The translations under genes were made by a program, and so were the position numbers. Shown here one piece after another: positions 10,560 through 23,639 of a stretch of 64,000 nucleotides of DNA. This DNA is from Quercus robur. Its lineage: Eukaryota > Streptophyta > Magnoliopsida > Fagales > Fagaceae. Position 1 is the stretch's first letter. The number at the start of each line of letters is the position of its first letter. The stretch covers positions 2,621,501-2,685,500 of the forward strand of contig NC_065542.1 in assembly GCF_932294415.1 (NCBI RefSeq). The letters are read 5' to 3'. The notes beneath the pieces are model-generated. The model was not told the origin of the DNA. It ran no database searches and was given only the letters and a program-made list of their open reading frames with translations.

Positions 10560-10661
10560 ATATTAAACAGACAATTATCTAATAAGAATTGGATCCGGCT
10601 TTGTTTCAAGAGGATTCCGAGCATTACAATCACTACTACGGTGATATCGATTTCCAGATCT
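10560..10661 (+). promoter_or_regulatory. TNL1 5' untranslated exon (3' end defined)
   Basis: The segment TTGTTTCAAGAG (from about 10601) ending at the donor ..GATCT-GTAAGT (GT at 10662) is shared with TNL2 and TNL3. An acceptor TATTATAG ends at 10814, so a leader intron of about 153 bp precedes the coding ATG. The transcription start is not known; 10560 is nominal. Confidence 0.45.
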
Positions 10662-10850
10662 GTAAGTCACATATTCATCACTTTTATTATTTTCCTTTCA
10701 GTTTGTCCTTAAAATGAAAAATTCACATAAAATTGTATTCTTCTTCTTTAATTTACTTTCCTTCTCTTCAGTTTTAATTGAATGAACTTTTTTCTTTTTC
10801 TATCTATATTATAGTTTAAAATTTCAAGTAAATTATATCCCGCCGTTTCC

Positions 10851-13800
10851 ATGAGCACTCAAGGAGCGCCATGTTCATCATCTTCTTCTTCTTCAACACC
10901 TAAGAGGAAATACGAGGTGTTTCTTAGCTTTAGAGGTTTGGACACCCGTAGAAATTTTACAGATCATCTATATGCTGCTTTGCAACGGAAGGGTATTTTG
11001 ACCTTTAGGGACGATGAAGAACTTGATAGAGGACAACCTATTTCACTAGAGCTCTGGAAAGCAATAGAAGAATCGAGATTTGCTATCGTTATTTTCTCAA
11101 GAAACTATGCATCTTCGACATGGTGCTTAAAAGAACTTGCAGAGATTGTTAAATGCATGAAAAATAGAGGATTGACAATTTTGCCAGTTTTTTATGATGT
11201 GGATCCATCTGATGTACGAAAACAAACAGGATCTTTTGGACAAGCTTTTAACGAACATGAAGAATGTTTTAAAGAGAACATGGAGGTGGTGGAAACATGG
11301 AGGGCTGCTTTGAGAGAAGTAGCCAATCTTTCTGGTTGGCATTTACAAGATAGGTAATTTCCATGAGAAATTTGTTTTTATTTTTATGAATATATAAACG
11401 ATATTTTCATATACCATGAAGTATATAAATAACTATTACAATATTTATATATGAACGATCTTTCACAAACCATGAAGCATATAAATAGCGATTGGAATGC
11501 ATGATAATATGCATGGATAGAGATTTTACATATACTAGTTAAAATTATGTTGTTATATTCTAGGACTCCGTGTAGGAGGTGCTTATACTTTCCCAGTCTC
11601 TCTGTCTTTCATGCCCCTAACATAGAAAGGCCCAAAATATAGGGCATTAAGGTTTTGTTTTGTTTTGTTTTGGTTTTTTTTTTTTTTTTAATTCAAAAAT
11701 ATATGCAGAGCTATATGTATTTTTTTTTCCACTCTTAAAAGGGCTCAAAATTTTAGAATTATGCCAATTTATTACAAGTTTTACTAGATAGGTCTTATAA
11801 ATTGATATTCAATTATTCTTTTGTTGAAGTATCACCTTATTGCTACATCAGTTTGTAAATGTTTTGTAATAAAATCTGTAGTAACTTTAATATTTTCTCC
11901 ACAAAAAAAAAAAAAAAAAAAGAATTAATAGAAATACAACCAAATCATCATTATGTGAATTAAAAATGCTAAAACTACTACAAATTGTATGACAAAAAAC
12001 TTACAAATTGATATGGTAGGAATATGATTGGTGCCACTTAAATAATATAATAAATGAATGCTTGAATAAATTTTTTAAAAAAAAAAAAAATTTGATGACA
12101 TGTCATTAGTTTGTAAAATCTGTATAGTAAAATTTTTAGTATCATTAGCTCATTATGGGGGAATTAGTCATATTAAAAAGTAAGAATTAGATTTGAAATA
12201 AAAAAATAAATTAAATATTTTTTAAGTGATGTTTTGATATAAAAAGGCCCCTTTAAAATTTTCACATTAAGCCTTAAGCCTTAAACTGTTTTGGGTCGGC
12301 CTTACTCTCTCTATCTCTCTTTAAAGTAAAAGTTAGAGTTTTCTTTTTATAATTTCATTTGAGACCCTTGCAATTAAAAGGAACTACACTATTCAAGAAC
12401 ATAACATTATATAAATTATAAATCTGTTAGCATTGTTTATTATCTTTATTATATTTTTTGCATAAATTACAATTTACCCTTTATAGTTTGACTATTTCAC
12501 ATTATAATCCACAAAAGTTTGATTGTTTGTTTTGTATTATTATTTTTTTAAGAAACAAAACACTTACACAAGGGAGAATGAATGGTTGTCAGTTTCAATT
12601 AGCTCAATTGGTAAAAACTTTGATAGTTGAATACGAGATCTGTGGTTCAATCCCTACCTGCATGAAAAACCGATTGATATCTTGGTCTGATAGTAAAAAA
12701 ACACAATCATTAGAAACGGACGCCTTAGGTTGAAACTCTACCCCTAAAATTTGGACTAAAATGAAACGGTTAAAGTTCTCTCCAAATTAATAGATTTTGT
12801 TGTTTACGGTCAAATTTATCCACCAATTTCCTTTCCCCTTTTCTTCTTCCTCCAACTCCAATATCCAATCCTATGAGAGAGAGAGAGAGAGAGAGAGTAA
12901 AAATTTAATCAACAACAAAATTTTGAATGAGTATGCTGTAAAATTAATTGGAGGAGTTTCTGCCTTCTTTTTTTTTTTTTTTTGGTTTTGGTAAAGGGCT
13001 AATATCATTACTAACCTAACCAATGGTAAATACTTGCTTTTGCCCTGTTTTTGCAGCTACTGGTATCCCCTGTTTCTCTCCCTCTTTTATGCTTTTTCAT
13101 TTTTCTTTTTGGTTATATGAATAGGAAGGCCCACATGTCTTAGGAAGGAACAACCGAACAACAATTGTCTACAAGTTATTAACGAAATTCGATGAGTCTC
13201 TTTCAATTCAATATAACAAAAACTATCAAAAACTATGTGTATTAATTTGATATCATCTTACAATTCTTATATGGGTAGTTCTATCCACATTGCTTGAGCT
13301 AATGACTTCATATTTGTTTGACCAAGGAGTATTATTGCCAAGTATTTTTGTTCATCCCTGAGGGTTTAAGTTTGGTTTGGACAATCACGTAATTATCATT
13401 CTATCTTTTCCACAGGCAGGAGTCAATATTTATCCAACATATTGTGGAAGTGATATTGCATAAATTGAGTTCTAGTTTCTCATGCATTACTAATGACTTG
13501 GTTGGAATAAATTCTTCAGTGGAGAAATTGATCAATTTGTATTTAGGTCTTGGGAACAATATTTGCATGATTGGGATTTGCGGCCTGGGGGGTTTGGGAA
13601 AGACAACTCTTGCTAGAGTTATTTATGATATGTTCCATAATCATTTTGAAGGCTCTAGCTTTATTGCTAATGTCAGAGAAGTATCAAAAAAAGGTGATTT
13701 GCATCTATTACAACAACAACTTCTTGAAGAAATTTTGGAGGAAAGAAATATAAAGATAAGGAATGTTTATCGAGGAGTTGACATGATCAAGAATAGGCTT

Positions 13801-16800
13801 TGTTATAAAAAAGTTCTAGTTGTTCTAGATGATGTTGATCAATTGGACCAATTACAAAACTTGGCTGGAGAGCAGAGTTGGTTTGGATTGGGAAGTTGGA
13901 TCATAATAACAACTAGAGATGAACATTTGTTGAGTCAGCATGAAGTGCATGAAATATATAAGCCTAATGCACTAAATATTGATGATGCTTTAAAACTTTT
14001 TTGTTTGAAAGCCTTCAAAAACGAGCATCCCAAAGAAGGTTATATGAAGCTCTCCCAGGAAGTTGTGTACTATGCTAAAGGCCTTCCATTAGCCCTTGTT
14101 ACTTTGGGTTCCTTTTTGATTGGAAGAACAATGGATGAATGGCAAAGTGCGTTGGACAACTTTAAAAAAATTCCTAAAAGAGAAATATTTGATATACTTA
14201 AAGTAAGTTATGATGGACTTGAGGAAATGTGGAAGGAGATATTCTTGGATATTGCATGTTTCTTTAGAGGTGAGATGAAAGATCGAGTAATAGAAATATT
14301 AGAGAATTGTGGCTTTGATGCGAGAATTGGTGTAAGTGTTCTAGTGAATAAATCTCTCTTGACCATAGAAGGAAAGAAGTTGTGGATGCATGATCTACTA
14401 CAAGATATGGGTAGAGAAATTGTTCATCGAGAATCTCGTGGAGAGCCTGGAAAGTGCAGCAGGATGTGGCTTTATAAGGATTTGTTTCAAGCATTGATGA
14501 GAGGAACGGTAAGAACAATGACAAAACTAGAATTTTATTTCAGCAAACAATATTTAGTTGGTATATTAACACAATTTCAGTCAAAAAATTCATTCTTAGA
14601 AAAAAAAAAAAAAAAAAACCATCCAACAAATATGTAATTGCCTAGGTACTTTGATAATAAAATATAACATACAAACTGTTATTTAACATGCTAATATATT
14701 GTCTTTAATTAGATCTTATATTTTGAAAACATAATGTGGTTGTGTGATTATTATATATATAATTTGAATTCATCTTTCTTGATGTAATCAACCAATTTTT
14801 CATCTCTTGATTACTAACTAAAACAAAAGGCTATATATTTTTTATATCACTTGAAAAATAATGTTGTAATTTCATCTTTTCTTTTTTTTTTCTTTTCTTT
14901 TTTAGGTTGTTTTCCTTTTTCCCTTGGTCATGAATTTCTAAAAGGTAGAATTGCACCTTCCTTATTATCAAAAAGAATTGCACCTTCCTAATTTTAATGT
15001 ATGGTTTTTCTCAAAAAATAAATTAATTAATGTATGGTATAAAAAAAATAACACATGTTTTAGTTAAGAAGACTATGAATTTAAAAAATGAATTAATCTT
15101 AGTCTATGAATTTAAAGGCGAAATTAAGAAGACTACTTTAACACATGTTGACATGTTGTACCACGATTTTTTAGGTTTTTTTTTTTATTATTATTCTTAA
15201 CTTATAGGACCCTTAATTGTTGGTCATATACTAGAAGAGATGAAGAGCTTATTGCGTCATTTGCAAAGCTGTAGGTTCAGGTTCAGTACTGTTAAATACG
15301 ATGCTAATATTACATCTTGTAGATTATAGGCTTGTAATTTTAGAAATAGAAATCCTTTATCCCTCCTTTTTGTGCTTTACTTTATGCCGTGTCAATTACA
15401 AGTTTTCATGTGTGAGTTTTTTTAAAAACTTTGGTTATTTTATAAGAAAACAAAAAATTATATGTAACAAATTGTGATTGGTAAAGTGTAAAATGAAATA
15501 CAAAAAATGGAACGAAGGATTTTTATTCCTAATTCTAGTATAGACAAAGTTTGGTTGGAGGATACTGCCGATCTTATTTGAGGGTTGATCCATTCTTAAC
15601 TAAACTTTTAAATTTGTCTTACTCTTAATATATATTCTCCTCTTATTCCTTAAAAAAACGAACTCCTAATTTTTTTTGTTATCCGGTGACTCTTAACTGG
15701 TATTTTGCAAGTTAGTCTATTTTTTATTGTTAAACTAGTGGTATGCATGTGTAATGCACATATTAATTACAAATTTTATGTAAAAGCAAAATCTACAAAT
15801 ATTATTAAAACTATCATAATAATTAGTGAACCACTTGAAACTCTAAGTAACTATAATAATATACACACATATAGCCACTTGACTTGAGGAAAATATGTAT
15901 TGTGGAAGTTTTATTACATTACAATAAAAAAAATTTTAAAAAAAAAACTATGATATATGATTAAAATTATTGAAATAAATATTAAAATTTATTATAAATT
16001 TCTTAAAATTTTTGATAATATAATTTTAGTTGAAGCATATTTTAAGTTTCTTGAAACTTACATAATAGAGTGTTACCTATATTAAACCGCCCTAACAAAT
16101 ATTAAGATAAATAGAATTTTAGTTAGAATATTATTTTTTATTTCTATGAACAAAGTTTTTAATAAATTACACTGTTAGGTTCTAAATATACTAACAAGTA
16201 TCATAACAATTAATAAGATAAATCAATTTGATAATTGTTGCATAGAGAAGATAGCTACTTGATGCAATCATGGCCTCTAAGATCCAATTTTTATTATATA
16301 GTATATGATTTGAAGTTCGGTCCACCAGGGACTTTTTTTAAAAATTTTATTTGGCTGAATATTTGAGGCTTTTTTATTTTTGGTTGAGGGAAGAAGATGC
16401 AAAAATTAAATTGTTTCTCAAAAGGGCTAATAGGAGCAATTTCCCACCTTACCCTACTTGATTCCACCAATTGTTAAGAGGAGTTTACATATCAGAAAAA
16501 TTCAGGATCTCGCTATTTTTATTTCCTTTAATACAGTACACACTTGGGTATTTATAGTCTTCTTATCTTCTGTAGTGTATTTTTACCGATCCTTTCTCTT
16601 TTGATGCTTAGGCAACAGAAGCAATCCAAGCCATAGTCCTAAAGTCTTCTCAACTAGAAAAAGAATACCAGAGCATTGAAGCCTTTTCTAAACCTTTTTC
16701 AAAGATGATCAATCTTAGATTGCTCATAATTGATAATGAGGATATCCCCAATGGCCTCAGTCATCTTTCTAATGACCTAAGATTTCTTGAATGGTTTAAT

Positions 16801-18793
16801 TATGGTTCAAAATGTTTGCCATCCAGTTTCAGACCAAAAGAGCTTGTTGAACTTACTTTACCATTTAGCCACATCAAGTATCTTTGGCGCGGAGTAAAGG
16901 TAATTTTGTTCTTTTTATAATCCTTCTTTTCTTTAGGAGTAGCATCAACAAACTCCTTGGGTATTTGAGTTTACTCTAGTCACTATAAAATATAATTTCC
17001 TTAAAAGGTTGTTCCCAATACACAAAGCTCCCACTTTTATAGAGTTTGGGAAAAGTTATGGTAGGCAGCCTTACCTCCATTTTTTTGGAGAGGTCTTATT
17101 AAAATAAATTATGTGTTTAATGGAAGTTTTCTTTTTTTATCAGAATTTGGACAAGTTAAAATGCATCGATCTCAGACATTCTGAAAACCTTATCCAGACA
17201 CCTAACTTCAAAGGAGTTCCGATTCTTGAGAAATTATATCTTAGTTGGTGTAGTAATTTGGTTGAAATCCACCCTTCTCTTGGGAAACTAAGAAGGCTTT
17301 TGATTTTAGAATTGGAACACTGTCACTCACTTATCAATCTTCCAAGAATGACTACTAAAATGGAGTCTCTTACAACTCTAAGGCTTTGTGGCTGCTCAAA
17401 ATTCAGGAAGGTTCCAGAATTTGAGGGAATATTGAAAAGCCTATCAGAACTTGATTTGAGTGGGACTGCTATTGAGAAACTACCCTCATCAATTGAGTGT
17501 TTGACTGCCCTTACTGTATTAGATCTAAGAAACTGTGAAAATATTGAACGTCTTCCAAACAACATGGATGGTTTGAGGTCTCTTGAAAAACTTGTTCTTT
17601 CTGGATGCTCACAAATTGTCGAGTTGCCAGAGAACCTGTGGAAAATAAATTGTTTGAAAGAACTTGATTTGAGTCGAATTGGATTAAGATGGCCAATAGA
17701 GAAAATGTTTTCTAATAGTCGCTTATCCTCGCTAAAATATTTAACACTAAGTTATACCGAATGTGTCACACTGCCTGCAAGCATCAGTCAACTTTTGAAA
17801 TTGGAAACTCTTGATTTGTGCTACTGCAAGCAGCTTCAATCATTGCCAGAGCTTCCACCAACTGTGAGATATATAAATGCTAAAGCTTGTTATTCCCTAG
17901 AATCATCAACAGCACTACTCAAGATGAGCAGTTCGTTACAGCCTCGCTCCCTCTTCGGTTGTCAGTATGATGAGAGCAAAGGTGAAGTGGCATTTACATT
18001 ATTGAACCATTACCTACAGGTACTCTCTGTCTCTGTCTCTCTTTTGATTTTTCTGTTTTGATAATTTGATAGTTTGAGGAGGGGGATTTCAAGCCTAAAC
18101 CTTTTCATTAGAAATACCAAGAAGCGCCAGTTGAGCTATAAGCCTCTTGACCTCTCTAGTGTATTGTTAAGTGTAGTATTATATCATGTGTTTTTCTTGG
18201 TACAGGGACTCCTTTGTCGGAAAACTGGATTTGAAACTAATACCAAAAGCAAAGAGGGTGGATCTAGAACTGAATTTCAGTTAATTATTCCTGGATCTAA
18301 AATTCCACAGTGGTTAAAACATCGAAGTGTGACGAATTCAGTAAGCATAGTGCCACCTCCAAATTGGTGTAATAGTAGATGGATGGGATTTGCTCTCTGT
18401 GCTTGTTTGTATGCATCATATTCGCCTATTATTGCTAATGCTGAGGACCATGGCAAAACATCTGATCTTAGAGCTCGTGTGATAGCCCTTGGTGATATGC
18501 CTCACAGTCATTGTGCCACTGAAATTTTCTTTGGGATGGAATTAGGTGCAGACCACATTTGTCTATTGTATCTATCTCGTGATGATTGGTTTGCTACTGG
18601 TTGGAATGGTGAATGCAGTCAGATTGAGATTGTATTTGAGACCACTAACCCATCCTGGGTTACGCAGAAATGTGGGGTCAGTTTGGTATACGAGGAAGAT
18701 GTGGAAGAGTTCAACCAATCAATTGCACAATGTAGCAATAGCCGTGTCAACACTTACGAGGGTTCTGTTGGTAATAAATTAAAATTTTCCTAA
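10851..18793 (+). CDS. TNL1: TIR-NB-LRR disease-resistance protein
   Basis: Intracellular immune receptor. Coding exons: 10851-11353, 13416-14508, 16612-16899, 17144-18019 and 18206-18793 (1,115 residues, one open frame). The TIR domain (residues about 19-166) has FLSFRG and the WCLKEL motif carrying the NADase glutamate. NB-ARC: P-loop GLGGLGKTT (about 224-232), kinase-2 VLVVLDDVD, RNBS-B IIITTRD, GLPLA (about 390) and MHD (about 492). LRRs fill exons 3-4. Exon 5 is the C-JID jelly-roll (IIPGSKIPQWL, LPPNWCN-type core). The start was chosen because MSTQGA recurs in TNL3 and MCTQGA in TNL2. Introns 1, 2 and 4 carry transposons. A GTAATA just before the stop (about 18772) could be a donor to a further exon. 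Confidence 0.9.
12583..12760 (+). mobile_element. tRNA-derived SINE in TNL1 intron 1
   Basis: A box TTAGCTCAATTGGTAAA (about 12599-12615) and B box GTGGTTCAATCCC (12642-12654), followed by AACCGATTGATATCTTGGTCTGAT as in the SINE at 10047. It helps explain why this intron (2.06 kb) is longer than its TNL2 counterpart (1.26 kb). Confidence 0.65.
15735..16308 (-). mobile_element. Short Helitron-like element in TNL1 intron 2
   Basis: On the minus strand the segment starts TC (16308-16307) and ends CTAG (15738-15735). It is preceded by A and followed by T, the Helitron target signature. A GTGCATTACACATGCA hairpin lies just before the CTAG end. No RepHel protein is encoded. TNL1 intron 2 is 2.1 kb against 0.6 kb in TNL2, consistent with insertion. 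Confidence 0.5.
18068..18155 (-). mobile_element. SINE in TNL1 intron 4
   Basis: On the minus strand it has ATAGCTCAACTGGC (A box, plus 18126-18139) and GGCTTGAAATCCCC (B box, plus 18082-18095). It resembles the SINE at 59765. TNL1 intron 4 is 186 bp while TNL2 and TNL3 have about 80 bp; the difference is about the size of this element. Confidence 0.6.
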
Positions 18794-19204
18794 GCTGCTA
18801 AGAATGCGACAAGTGGCACAACAAGGAGATTACACCAGTAAAAGCATGAGAGCATAGAGAAAGATATGGGAAGCAGATGCGGCAGTTCCTATGGAAGTCA
18901 TTAATCCATTTAATAGTGTAGAAAGTAAAAACAAGTGGCGGTGATGTAGTTGCAAAAGTTACAAGCAGCACCTGACATCACGGCAAGTTTCATTCAAGCC
19001 TAAAGATAGACAGACACGTGGATGAACAACTGCTAATAACTGTCTGTAACTGTCGAGGGTATATATAAATGACACATTGTCAAGAAAACTTTGGAAGTAT
19101 GAGTTTTTATAAATCTAGCTACTGTATCAAATAAGCATTAATTTTATTGTTTAGTCTTGAACATTTAACATGTTCATACTTTAGAATCATTTGACCCATG
19201 TCTT

Positions 19205-20110
19205 CAAAAACACTCAAGAAGCAACTTTAATTACACTCATTAGGAATGAGTCAATAATCAATTCTTTTCTTTCTTTAATTATAGTACCATACTAACTAAG
19301 GTTTTTACATATATACAGATCATAATTGACATGTCTACAGCTGATGATGCCAATTTTCTTTTCAAACATTGATTGACTGCAAAATAGGAAGGAGGATTTT
19401 CATAGCATGAATTTTAATTGAGGCTACTGCTATCTGATGTGCACAAGTGTCTCTGTCAATCTGACTATTTTTTTGGATAAAAAACCTGGTATGTTGTAAT
19501 GAATTTATATATTATGATGATTTGTAAATGTGTTAGTGTGAGATATCCTTCCATCTTGTTTCATAATGACAATATAGCTTGGATCTTTTTGTTTTTTGGC
19601 GGGTTCTAGTCCTTATCAGATATGATTTCTATGGTTTCAGATATTAGGCTGAAGTGAAGTACCAATTGAGCCAGCTGCTATCACCTACAAGCTATACTTT
19701 TAGGTCCCTTTCTCACATTTCTCTCATGTAGTTTATTTGAGTTACCCTGTATTAGAGCTTGAGACGTGAATTTTGGACAAGCTTAAAAGCTATTACTCTT
19801 TTTTTTTTATCAATCACGCAATATGATCAGATAAGCATTAATTCAGTCTTCATTCTAGATGTACTTACAATTAAACAGTCTACAAATACTTTTGAAAGCT
19901 TCATCAAGTTCAGTAATCTTCTTCCAGGGACTAGCCTACTTGATAGTTATGGCCTAACCATTATATTATTAATATCTTTCTTCTAAATATAAACCAGCAT
20001 ATCAGGCTAATGTAGAAGTTGCTTTATATCACTGGAGGAATCAGCTAGCAACATAGAGGAGCCTATGTCTATCTTGGAGCATATCATCTAGTTGGGAAGC
20101 CAGTATGTGC
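19205..20110. repeat. TNL 3'-flanking repeat, copy 1
   Basis: Directly downstream of TNL1. It shares ordered blocks with 22110-23150 and 25440-26340: TAATTGACATGTCT-CAG-TGATGATGCC, GAGGCTACTGCTATCTGATGTGCACA, TCTTGTTTCATAATGA, CTACAAGCTATA and TCTCTCATGTAGT. Short frames inside are not conserved among the copies, so it looks non-coding. It probably marks the 3' ends of ancestral tandem TNL units. Confidence 0.6.
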
Positions 20111-21250
20111 TGTTGTGGCCTTTGTTAAATCCTTTAAAGTCCTTCAGATTGGATTTAGAGACTATTGTTCAAGCTTATTTATTTATTTGGCTAAAATGTA
20201 AAAACATTTCTGTTTGCTCATGGAACAAGTTTCACAAATTGGCAAAAGCAAGTTATTATAGTACAAAAAAAAAATTTCTTTTACATAATTTTTTCCCCAC
20301 CCCACTCCCTCCCTTTTCTTCTTCTTCTTACTGTAATTTACCATATTTATGCTGAAATTGATTGTAAAGCTTGAATATTGCAAATCCTATAACTATTTTA
20401 GATCAGAACAACAGGTCCCAAATCTATATTTAGTTAAAATTGGTGGGAATTGAGACGTATTAGGCTTGTAGACTAAACTAGTTTGGAATGCATGGTTGGA
20501 TTTTTATTGATGTTATAGATGTCAAAAGCAAGAGAGAGTACAATTGAGAGAGATTCTTGTAACAGATATGAGATAACAAAATAGAGAGAGAAATTTGTGT
20601 TTTTTTTTTTTTTAATAAAAATGATCTTATAATTCCTTGGCCTATCTTTATATCAAAATTATGCTCCAATAATGTAAATGATATTATTACAGTGGAATGT
20701 AAATAATGATTAAAATCTTGTTAGTAATGGTCCCTTTCTATTCTCAGTTGGGAAGCACGAAAACAAACATGATTACGGGTATAATATGGAGACATGAGCA
20801 ATTTTTGAAGAATTATAACTTAAAAAAATTGTTACGACACCAATAAAATACTGGTACAACACTCTAAATGAAATGTATGTGCATGTGCTTCCTAAATTCT
20901 CAATGAAAACAAGAAAAAAGTTTACAGTTTAAATAGATATAATTTTAAAAGTTTAGGGTTTAATTTTAAACTAACGGAATTATCAAGTTTAATTTGTAAT
21001 AGTCTTATTTCTCTTATGGTTTAATTTAAAATTTTAAAAAATTATAAAATTTAATTTGAAACTTCACTTAAATTATATTTTTTAATCGAAATATATAACG
21101 GTTTTAAATGTACTAATAGCCTAATACTATACTCTAAAATATTTGGGCGAACAAAATAAAAATAAAAAAATAAACCTAAACAAGGGAAGATAAAAATTTT
21201 TTAACTTTACTAAATTAGTAAAAAGGTTAAGGGAAAATTTGCTACTTTAG
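20111..21250. other. No recognisable gene
   Basis: AT-rich spacer between the first 3'-flank copy and the TIR relic. I see only low-complexity stretches and no coding frame with family resemblance. Confidence 0.4.
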
Positions 21251-21692
21251 TAGTGAACAGTGAACAAAAGTGAAAAGACACTTCCTGCTTCAGAACAGCA
21301 GTCAGCTCAACTTTATTGACCAGTTGCCGGTTCAAGGTTTCAGCTTAGAGTTGGACTTACTGAAGGGCTTCCTTTCTCTCTCACACACACGTACACAGAA
21401 CATTACTTAATTCATTAACCAAATAGGCAATAATCTGATAGCAACTGAATCCAGCCCAGCGTTTATTTCCACTGCCTTTTGCTTTTTCACATTTACTCCC
21501 AAATCTTTCACTTTCACTTTTCACTCACATTCATCTCTTCAATTTTTCTACTTTTATTCCCTCCTTAATATACACACACACACATCAAATTGTTTTCTTC
21601 TTCACTAGTTTATGTTCCTTTTTTTAACTTATTTTCTTCAGTTCAATACATATTGTGCTTCAAATTTTTTCTGTATATTTTTTACGCCTTCC

Positions 21693-21795
21693 ATGAGCCA
21701 CCCAAAGAGGTCTACGTCATCAGCATCATCATCATCATCATCTTCTTCTTCTTCAACACCTCAGTGGCAATACGAGGATGGTATTTACAAGATAG
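21693..21795 (+). pseudogene. TIR exon with its middle deleted (TNL relic)
   Basis: It begins like a TNL first exon: ATG, then a serine run (SASSSSSSSSSS), then STPQWQYE. It jumps within a few bases to the exon end IYKIG / TTTACAAGATAG followed by the donor GTAATTTCC, exactly as in TNL1 (11341-11360). About 400 bp of TIR coding sequence is gone. The upstream ACTGAATCCAGCCCAGCGTTT resembles the TNL leader, and the first few hundred bases after the donor resemble TNL1 intron 1 up to about 12490. No NB-ARC or LRR follows. Confidence 0.8.
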
Positions 21796-22109
21796 GTAAT
21801 TTCCATTACAACATGTACTAGTTAAATTTCTGTTTCAATCAGTGCTTATACTACTACAAATAGTTTGTGACCCTTGCTCTTTTGTTATTAAAAGTGTTGG
21901 TGCCTTTAACAAAAAGAACATAACTTTCTATGAATTATAAGTATATTGTTATTGTTTATTATCTTCATTATATATATATATATATATTTCTTAGGTAAAT
22001 TACTATTTGACTTTTGCAAATTTGGCCATTCTACACTTTAATATATAAAATTTCAATTATTAAATTTAAATCCCTAATATTTCAATTTGACAGCCATGCC
22101 TTTTGAAAT

Positions 22110-23150
22110 TGTCAATAATTAATTGTTTTCTTCCTTTAATTATAACATGTATACGGGTTATAATTGACATGTCTGCAGATGATGATGCCAATGTTCTTTT
22201 CATAGTGTTTCCTTCCTTATCATGTATATTCTTCCTAATCATTGGTGTCATGCCTTCCAAAACGGTAGGAATCAAACTGCAATTACACTAATTAGTACTG
22301 AGCGAATTATTATTATTATTTTACTGACTCAGGCTTTCACATACATGCAGTTGGTGATGATGATGTACATACAGTGGTGATAATGATGATGATTTATATA
22401 TATTTGTTGGTGATGATGATGATGTATATATAGTTGGTGAATGGTGATGATTATATATACAGTTGGCGATGATAATGATTGACATGACTGCAAAAGATGA
22501 CGCCTAAGTGCTGTTTATACTTTGACTATCTTTTTTTAATTGGATGAATTTCAATTCGAGGGTTAGGCAATTAGATGTGCACATGCATTTCAATCAGCCT
22601 GACCATGTTTGTATTTGGTTCAGTTACAATGATTTGGAAACTTGTTATTTGGAAACTTGTTCAAGTGGCATGTCTGTGCACCTTGTTTCAAAATGAAAAT
22701 GGAGTTAAGGATGTAATTTTAAAGGGGATCTAGGTCTAGACAGATAATGAGTTATATGTTTTTAGTAATAATATATCTCCTTGGATGAATTTCAAGTGAG
22801 TCTAGTGCTATTGGATTGCATACAAGCATTACTTCAGGTAACTTTGTCACATTTTTCTCTTATATATGGATTAGAGTTCATGTCTATCAGGCAGTGAGTT
22901 GTGAATATTGAAGCAGAACTTTAAGGCTTATAAGTCTTTATCAATCTAGCTATTGTATCAAATAAGCATTAATTTTAGTATTCGGTCTTTATCAGTAGGC
23001 AAAAGTTTTAGACAAGTTCAAATGTCCTGTAGTTATGCTTGCCCTTTAACTCTATTATTTTATACTATGCATCAAGGTTAAAGGACGTGGCTGGCAACAT
23101 TTAGGAGCCTTATATATTATCTAGTTTGCAGTCTAGTATGTGCCTTTTTG
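22110..23150. repeat. TNL 3'-flanking repeat, copy 2
   Basis: Shares TTATAATTGACATGTCTGCAG-ATGATGATGCC, TGGATGAATTTCAATT, ATTAGATGTGCACATGC and AAATAAGCATTAATTTTAGT with copies 1 and 3. It follows the TIR relic and its intron-like tail, so the relic plus this block are the two ends of one lost TNL. Confidence 0.6.
22346..22495. repeat. GTGATGATGATG minisatellite
   Basis: Units of GTTGGTGATGATGATG(ATG)TATATACA recur four to five times with variable length. They appear to be a local amplification of the ACATACAGATGATAATGACTG word of the 3'-flank repeat. Confidence 0.6.
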
Positions 23151-23639
23151 GCCTTCGTTGTACACTTGAGAGGGAAAGAAAGGCATTTGCATCATATTAT
23201 TGACAGGGCATTTCTGCTTACTCTTGAAACAAATTTTACTAATAGGCAAAAACTGATTATTAATACCAAAAATAAAAAATAAAACCTTCTTTTCTGTAAA
23301 GTTGTTCCCCGAACCCGCCATTTCCCTCTTATTGTGCAATTTATGTTCAATTTAGTTAATGGGCACTGAAAATACAAGTGTGCTCTACATTCCATACTTT
23401 TCTTGTAAAATGAATAATTTAGATCACCCATGTAACTACCCCAATGCAGCATTGTTTCCCAAGTGCCTAATCTACTCCTCATTACTAGCCACCTATAGAA
23501 TGGACTCTTGGAAGTATAGTTTGAAAATTGTCCAAATTGATTAACAAAGTTTCAAAGCAATATCAATAATATATCAGTAAAACAAGATATGCTCAAATTA
23601 AATTATAAGCAAAATAGACAAGTGCAATAGCGTATAAAA

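Noticed and set aside
23192..23482. Minus-strand 96-codon ORF
   Set aside because: Lies across the end of the 3'-flank repeat and is not conserved in the other copies.
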